From contig JAACJM010000017.1 of the NCBI GenBank assembly GCA_013368315.1, positions 682,001 to 746,000 on the forward strand: a stretch of 64,000 nucleotides of DNA, in the 5' to 3' direction. Shown here piece by piece: positions 60,025-64,000 of the stretch. Numbering within the stretch: the first letter of the stretch is position 1; every line of letters starts with the position of its first letter. Under the pieces are notes generated by a model, which saw nothing but the letters and a program-made list of their open reading frames with translations, was not told where the DNA came from and did no database searches. A program made the translations under genes and the position numbers. This DNA comes from Tetrapyrgos nigripes. Taxonomy: Eukaryota > Basidiomycota > Agaricomycetes > Agaricales > Campanellaceae.

Positions 60025-60104
60025 GACGCGTGGATTCGGGCGATTTTGGTATAATACATTCCCACCTATGGCTCATGTCTGGAATGGAAATCTTTTTTTT
60101 TTCA

Positions 60105-60232
60105 AAAATTGCGTGGTCAGATGTTAATTGCGAGACGCCTCAGTTTCCTGTGGCCATTTGGCTCAGCTGTTTTGTTGTCCAACTTTCTTACCTAATCAAA
60201 GTTTCATGAGGTCTCGAGTTCAAGACTGACTA
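60105..60232 (+). repeat. Degenerate tRNA-like promoter sequence (possible SINE head)
   Basis: TGGCTCAGCTG fits a pol III A box and GAGTTCAAGACT fits a B box about 50 bp downstream. The T-arm stem does not pair well, so this is not a functional tRNA. Confidence 0.3.
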
Positions 60233-60829
60233 CGGGTGATTGATTCTTTTTGTACTTACATGTGTATTATGCACTGGGTAGTTGCATAAGTATTTTACTT
60301 TACTATTTGATCAAATTCATGCTCAGGTAAGTTATATTGGCAGATATTTCCATAGCTTCAAATCTAGACAGACATGACAATCTGTAAGCATTATACAAAA
60401 AGCAAAAGCAATAGTCATGTACTTTTATTGAGTTTTGCATACCTACATCTACTGTGTTTGTTTACACCAGGACAATGGCCTTTCTCAATACAGACAGCAC
60501 ATTTTCTCTTGTCTCAATATTAGGTGAACCTTCATCTTAAAATTCTCTTCCATTACTAGTACTCTTGGTTCACTGGAACTCTTATAAGGGAGAAAGGAGG
60601 ATGGAAGTGTATCTGAATAATCAGAATCTACAATAAGTACACATTAGTTATTAGAGTTCTGTGGAAAAGATGCATAAAAAATTCATACCAGCTGGAGCAG
60701 CTTGCCAAGAGGCATTTGATTCATTTGGAGTGGCAGTGTTATGACCTGAACAAGTATGCTACTCTAATAGACTTGTAGGCTTTAAACGCGAAGCCGCTAG
60801 GCAGAAAATGAGCTGTGAAAGTGCTTACC

Positions 60830-61341
60830 TGTTGGATTTAAGCTTAGAATTAAGAAGCGTTGATCGAGACGGCTTCTCGATCTGAATGGTACCTTGCGGA
60901 AGAAGATCAACGTCGGAGTTGATCAATACTCGGTCAATTTGTAGTAAAAGAACAGAGAAAAAGATGTATATTGAGGAAAATGAGTAAATGATACAAAAGA
61001 CTAAGTAACTAAGGTGGGGGTTCAAGTACAAGAATTGCGAGCTGCTGTTTTCTATGCAAACGCCAGCTCTTATACATGAGAATAAGTAAATAAGTTCAAA
61101 TAAAAATTATATGCCTCTAAGGCATCTGACCTGTCCCTGAGTCCTATTTTATATAGCTAATTCTATCCTCGCGCGTCTGACCAGTCCATCTGACCTTTTG
61201 GGTCAGTCCGGAATCATAATCCGGACCGGCTTTCCCTGAATGACCTCGGATATCCGACCTCTCGGGAGTATCGGAAATCCGATTGTATTAGCCACACAGT
61301 TATTTTTATCCGAGCGTACAGAACTTGTATGCGTCATAACA
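60830..61341 (-). mobile_element. LTR-like segment (TGTT...AACA), 512 bp, minus orientation
   Basis: Read on the minus strand it starts TGTTATGACGCATAC and ends AAATCCAACA. It contains a TATATAAAAT promoter-like motif (61146-61155) and a pyrimidine-rich transcribed part, as in Ty1/copia-type LTRs. GGTAAGCACTTTC follows the 3' end. No 5-bp target duplication is seen, so it is either one LTR of a truncated element or a chance fit. No gag-pol is present. Confidence 0.4.
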
Positions 61342-62214
61342 GGCAGTTCTAGATTTCTGTTAGGATCTTTACTCTTGAGACATATACATATGCTAAGGCT
61401 ACTTACTGTCTCTTAGATTCTAGAATAGCAAGTTGCCTAGTAAACATATGGCCATATAGTGAATCTTGTAATTTCTAACTTTCTCTCAAAATTTGAGTAT
61501 ACTCCTGTAGTTTAAAGTACAATGAAGTGAAGGTATTTGGATGTCTAAAAAGATCATAGCTTACCTTGAGTAGGTGGGTTTGTAGAATTGCTTCTAGATA
61601 CTTTGTTCTCTAACCACCTGCATTGTGTCCAGGCTGATTTTTGGTACCCTGAGGCCAATCTGGCCGACTTGTTCTAAAATGTTACTGGGATCACACCAAA
61701 GGCACAGTCAAGAAGGCAGAAAAGTGTCCAGGTAACATACTTTTATGTGATTTTGTTTTTCACACAGCCTAATCACTACTGTACTATTTCAACCATGGGT
61801 TCGCGTAACACATAACGCATCCCCCCACATACACCAATAATTTTAGATATAATAACGCATACCAGCCCCTTCTGAACACCCTCCCTATGGATCCTGTAAC
61901 ACTTTTCCGGTTGCTAGAGGCTCTAAAAGGCTTTTTTTTGGGGCGGCCAAAGGTTGCCTAGCATCTCATAACACATAACATGCTTGCACAAACATATAAC
62001 CCAGTTGGAGGATCTAGTAACGCACCGAAGTGGTCAAAAGACTGTTATCACTATCACAACGCCGCTTTGGGACAGTGGTGTAATCACTGTATAAACCCTT
62101 TTTAGAGTACAAGGTAAGCATTATTATGGCTTAAACCTTTTTCGGAGCCCTGCGTAATCAGTATGACAAAGTTAAATCATATTGGGATAGCCCTATTCCA
62201 GGCAGACTTGGGCA
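61342..62214. repeat. TE-derived sequence with dispersed TAACGCA/TAACACAT motifs
   Basis: Variants of ATAACGCAT or TAACACAT recur about every 30-100 bp between 61800 and 62040. I see no coding signal. Confidence 0.35.
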
Positions 62215-62246
62215 CTTTTCGCCCTCAACACGTGATGTTCCCATGG
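62215..62246 (+). repeat. Inverted repeat, left arm
   Basis: CGCCCTCAACACGTGA with flanking matches. Its complement lies at 62844-62875, about 600 bp apart, with about 27 of 32 bases matching. Confidence 0.7.
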
Positions 62247-62756
62247 TCCAAAAAGGCAAGCCCTTTGATGGGCCACGGGCCAAGCCCAGAGCTCCATTGT
62301 TCTTCCTCCGGAGGTGCTTTTGTTTGTATATTTTTGGCCTCTGGTTGAAGTTGTGAGCGTCGTTTCACTACAGAAGCCTCAGAGCTATGGTGAGGCAAAG
62401 TCAACCTGATATACGAGCTCTTAAATGCCATGTAATAGCATAAAAATGATACATTTGGACATGCTAAGGGAATATACACTGTAAACCTGATATAAAAACC
62501 TCCAAAAGACGCGTTGAACACGTCCAAAAGACACTAAACTACACTATCCTATCCTGTTCAACTCATAAGCACAAAATGGGCCTCTGGCCCTGGAAGAACC
62601 ACAACATAAGCCTGAAAGAGGAGCAAGTTAGCAAAACAGACCAGAAGGACACTATAGAAGCAAACTGATAGTGGAAAAGCGAGACAATGGTGATAGATTA
62701 TCTTACAAGGCATAGAGAGAGCAGGCCTAAGACCAGGGGGGGAGGGCGTTCGAGAG

Positions 62757-62780
62757 TGGTGGTGGTGGTGGTGGTGGTGA
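62757..62780. repeat. (GGT)8 microsatellite
   Basis: A short trinucleotide tract, GTGGTGGTG.... No gene uses it convincingly. Confidence 0.8.
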
Positions 62781-62843
62781 AAGAACAATCAACGAACGAA
62801 TAAACAAAACACACGGGAGGCTTTCGGTCGGCCGATTGAAGCC

Positions 62844-62875
62844 CCATTGGGACGTCACGTGTTGAGGGCGGAAAG
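62844..62875 (-). repeat. Inverted repeat, right arm
   Basis: Contains TCACGTGTTGAGGGCG, complementary to the left arm at 62215-62246. The enclosed 600 bp may be a small TIR element, but I found no target duplication. Confidence 0.7.
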
Positions 62876-62895
62876 TCAGGCATGAGCCGAGAGCC

Positions 62896-62913
62896 CCTAT
62901 AATCAGGGGTCCT
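62896..62913 (-). repeat. Inverted copy of the 18-bp repeat at 59406-59423
   Basis: An exact complement of AGGACCCCTGATTATAGG. Confidence 0.75.
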
Positions 62914-63215
62914 AGCTGAAACCCTGACTATAAATATAGAATGGTCCGCCACTTGAGCAGATAACTCAAATAAGGTGTCAACTAAGATTCTCGGAGGAGA
63001 CTTGACAATATCGACCAGCCGCAAACCAAGGGCTTCATTCGGGCTTGTTTGCTGGCAAAATGAGCTCGGTAGTTGAAAGGAAGTAAATTGAGGTGAATTG
63101 ACGTAATATCCAAATAGAAAGTTGTAACACTAAATAGCCTATAACCGTCAACCCCATGACTTCTCACCTACCGGTTAAATTCGAGTCTTTACCGGTAACA
63201 TTTGTCTAGTAATGA

Positions 63216-63222
63216 TATAAAA
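63216..63222 (+). promoter_or_regulatory. TATA box of the acyl-CoA synthetase gene
   Basis: TATAAAA lies 52 bp upstream of the start codon at 63274. Confidence 0.6.
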
Positions 63223-63273
63223 CCCTTGTCTTGTTTTCTTGTCCAGACCCATCCCGTCTCGCCTCGCGCCACA

Positions 63274-64000
63274 ATGTCCCAAGACTCGCAATGGAAACCG
63301 AAGCATACGATGGCGGAAGGTGCGCAACTTGAACTGTCAAGACTCTTCTGCTTGCTGATGCTGTTTCAGTCGACAAGATGATGACTGCTCCTGGCTCACC
63401 ACTCGAGATGGAGACAGTGGCAAGTACATTGTTCATGCCTATAGGAGAACGATTACCCAGCAATTAACGAGATCCTTCTAGCTCGTGGATGGACAGGTAC
63501 AACGCGTCTGGAAGAATCTCTGGCCATCAACACGATTATTCTGGCTCTACACAGTCCAGGAACACGGCGATAAAACGTGTACAGTACTTGGAGACCGTCG
63601 ATACACTTACAAAGACATTCACTTGCGCGCTCTCAAAGTTGCGAGCGTTTTTCGTGATGTTTATGGGGTCAAGAAGGGTGTGTATTGAGCACGCAAACCC
63701 TCTTGTAGTTATTGTGCTTATCGACTATATTCTTTAGGCGACAGAGTTGCTCTCTGTATCCGAAATTATCCAGATTACTTCACTTTCTTCTGGGCGTCCC
63801 GTTAGTCATATCCTTATCATCAAGATGACCTCCAAGATTTTGACGAACTTCTGTAGAGTTGATTGGTGCCGTGGCAGTGTTGCTCAACGCGTACGTGCTG
63901 ACCAGTGACTGTGCCTGTGTGATCCTTATCCAATGACGTCTCAGATGGTTACCTGAAGAGCCGCTTCATTACTGCATCTCGAAAACACAGTGCTCAATTG
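63274..64000 (+). CDS. AMP-dependent acyl-CoA synthetase/ligase, N-terminal part (runs off right edge)
   Basis: This enzyme would activate a fatty or carboxylic acid as acyl-AMP and transfer it to CoA. The start is MSQDSQWKPKHTMAE at 63274, spliced to VDKMMTAPGSPLEMET and then LVDGQVQRVWKNLWPSTRLF. The HGDKTCTVLGDRRYTYKDIH block and VFRDVYGVKKG|DRVALCIRNYPDYFTFFWAS match the first conserved part of the ANL superfamily (GV.KGDRVA...N.P..). LIGAVAVLLNA and WLPEEPLHYCISKTQCSI follow across a further intron. The P-loop, A8 and A10 motifs would lie beyond 64000. One donor (63420-63426) may be GC rather than GT. It lies about 4 kb from the permease, so linkage to the CYP505-type gene is only suggestive. 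Confidence 0.85.

Noticed and set aside
60105..60232. tRNA gene
   Set aside because: A- and B-box-like motifs are present but the T-arm and acceptor stems do not pair; kept only as a possible SINE head.
50516..64000. Classical secondary-metabolite gene cluster
   Set aside because: No polyketide, peptide or terpene synthase is present, and TE sequence separates the genes.

Overview
The window looks like nuclear DNA of a mushroom-forming basidiomycete (Agaricomycetes). Nearly every gene is broken by many short introns of about 45-70 bp with GT-AG ends and CTAAC-like branch sites. The protein families are typical of that class: multi-exon P450s, F-box proteins, Zn(II)2Cys6 regulators, a CYP505-type fused P450, and a Plavaka-like transposase. 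Exon structures below come from reading frames and splice consensus only, so small boundary errors are likely.

Left genic block (1-8762): the 5' part of a hydantoinase/oxoprolinase gene (minus, running off the left edge), a phytanoyl-CoA-dioxygenase-like gene (minus), and divergently a sugar-porter MFS gene and a TVP38/VTT-domain membrane protein (plus).

Repeat-rich block (8763-25000): a 7.47-kb Plavaka/CACTA-like DNA transposon (8890-16360) with terminal inverted repeats and a 3-bp target duplication; a 561-bp non-autonomous hAT-like element with a perfect 8-bp duplication; a 3 x 69-bp tandem array; a giant imperfect palindrome (18801-22283) with one arm missing 1.27 kb; a hexanucleotide tract inside a decayed acidic-protein gene; and a small cluster of TTAGGG motifs.

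Middle block (25000-44600): an F-box/LRR-like protein, an unknown serine-rich protein, a three-finger C2H2 factor, a three-deep nest of DNA transposons (33544-36651), a cytochrome P450 (minus) and a large F-box protein (minus).

Right block (44600-64000): two adjacent related Zn2Cys6 genes, a self-sufficient P450-reductase fusion (CYP505 type), a decayed copy of the 3' end of the second Zn2Cys6 gene, and an APC-family amino-acid permease. A TE graveyard follows (SINE-like retroposon with poly(A) and 15-bp target duplication, an LTR-like segment, inverted repeats). The window ends in the 5' part of an acyl-CoA synthetase. The fused P450 is therefore bracketed by direct repeats of about 690 bp. 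I see no convincing tRNA, rRNA or CRISPR. The most notable signals are the nested transposons, the palindrome, the delimited Plavaka-like element, and the repeat-bracketed CYP505 locus.
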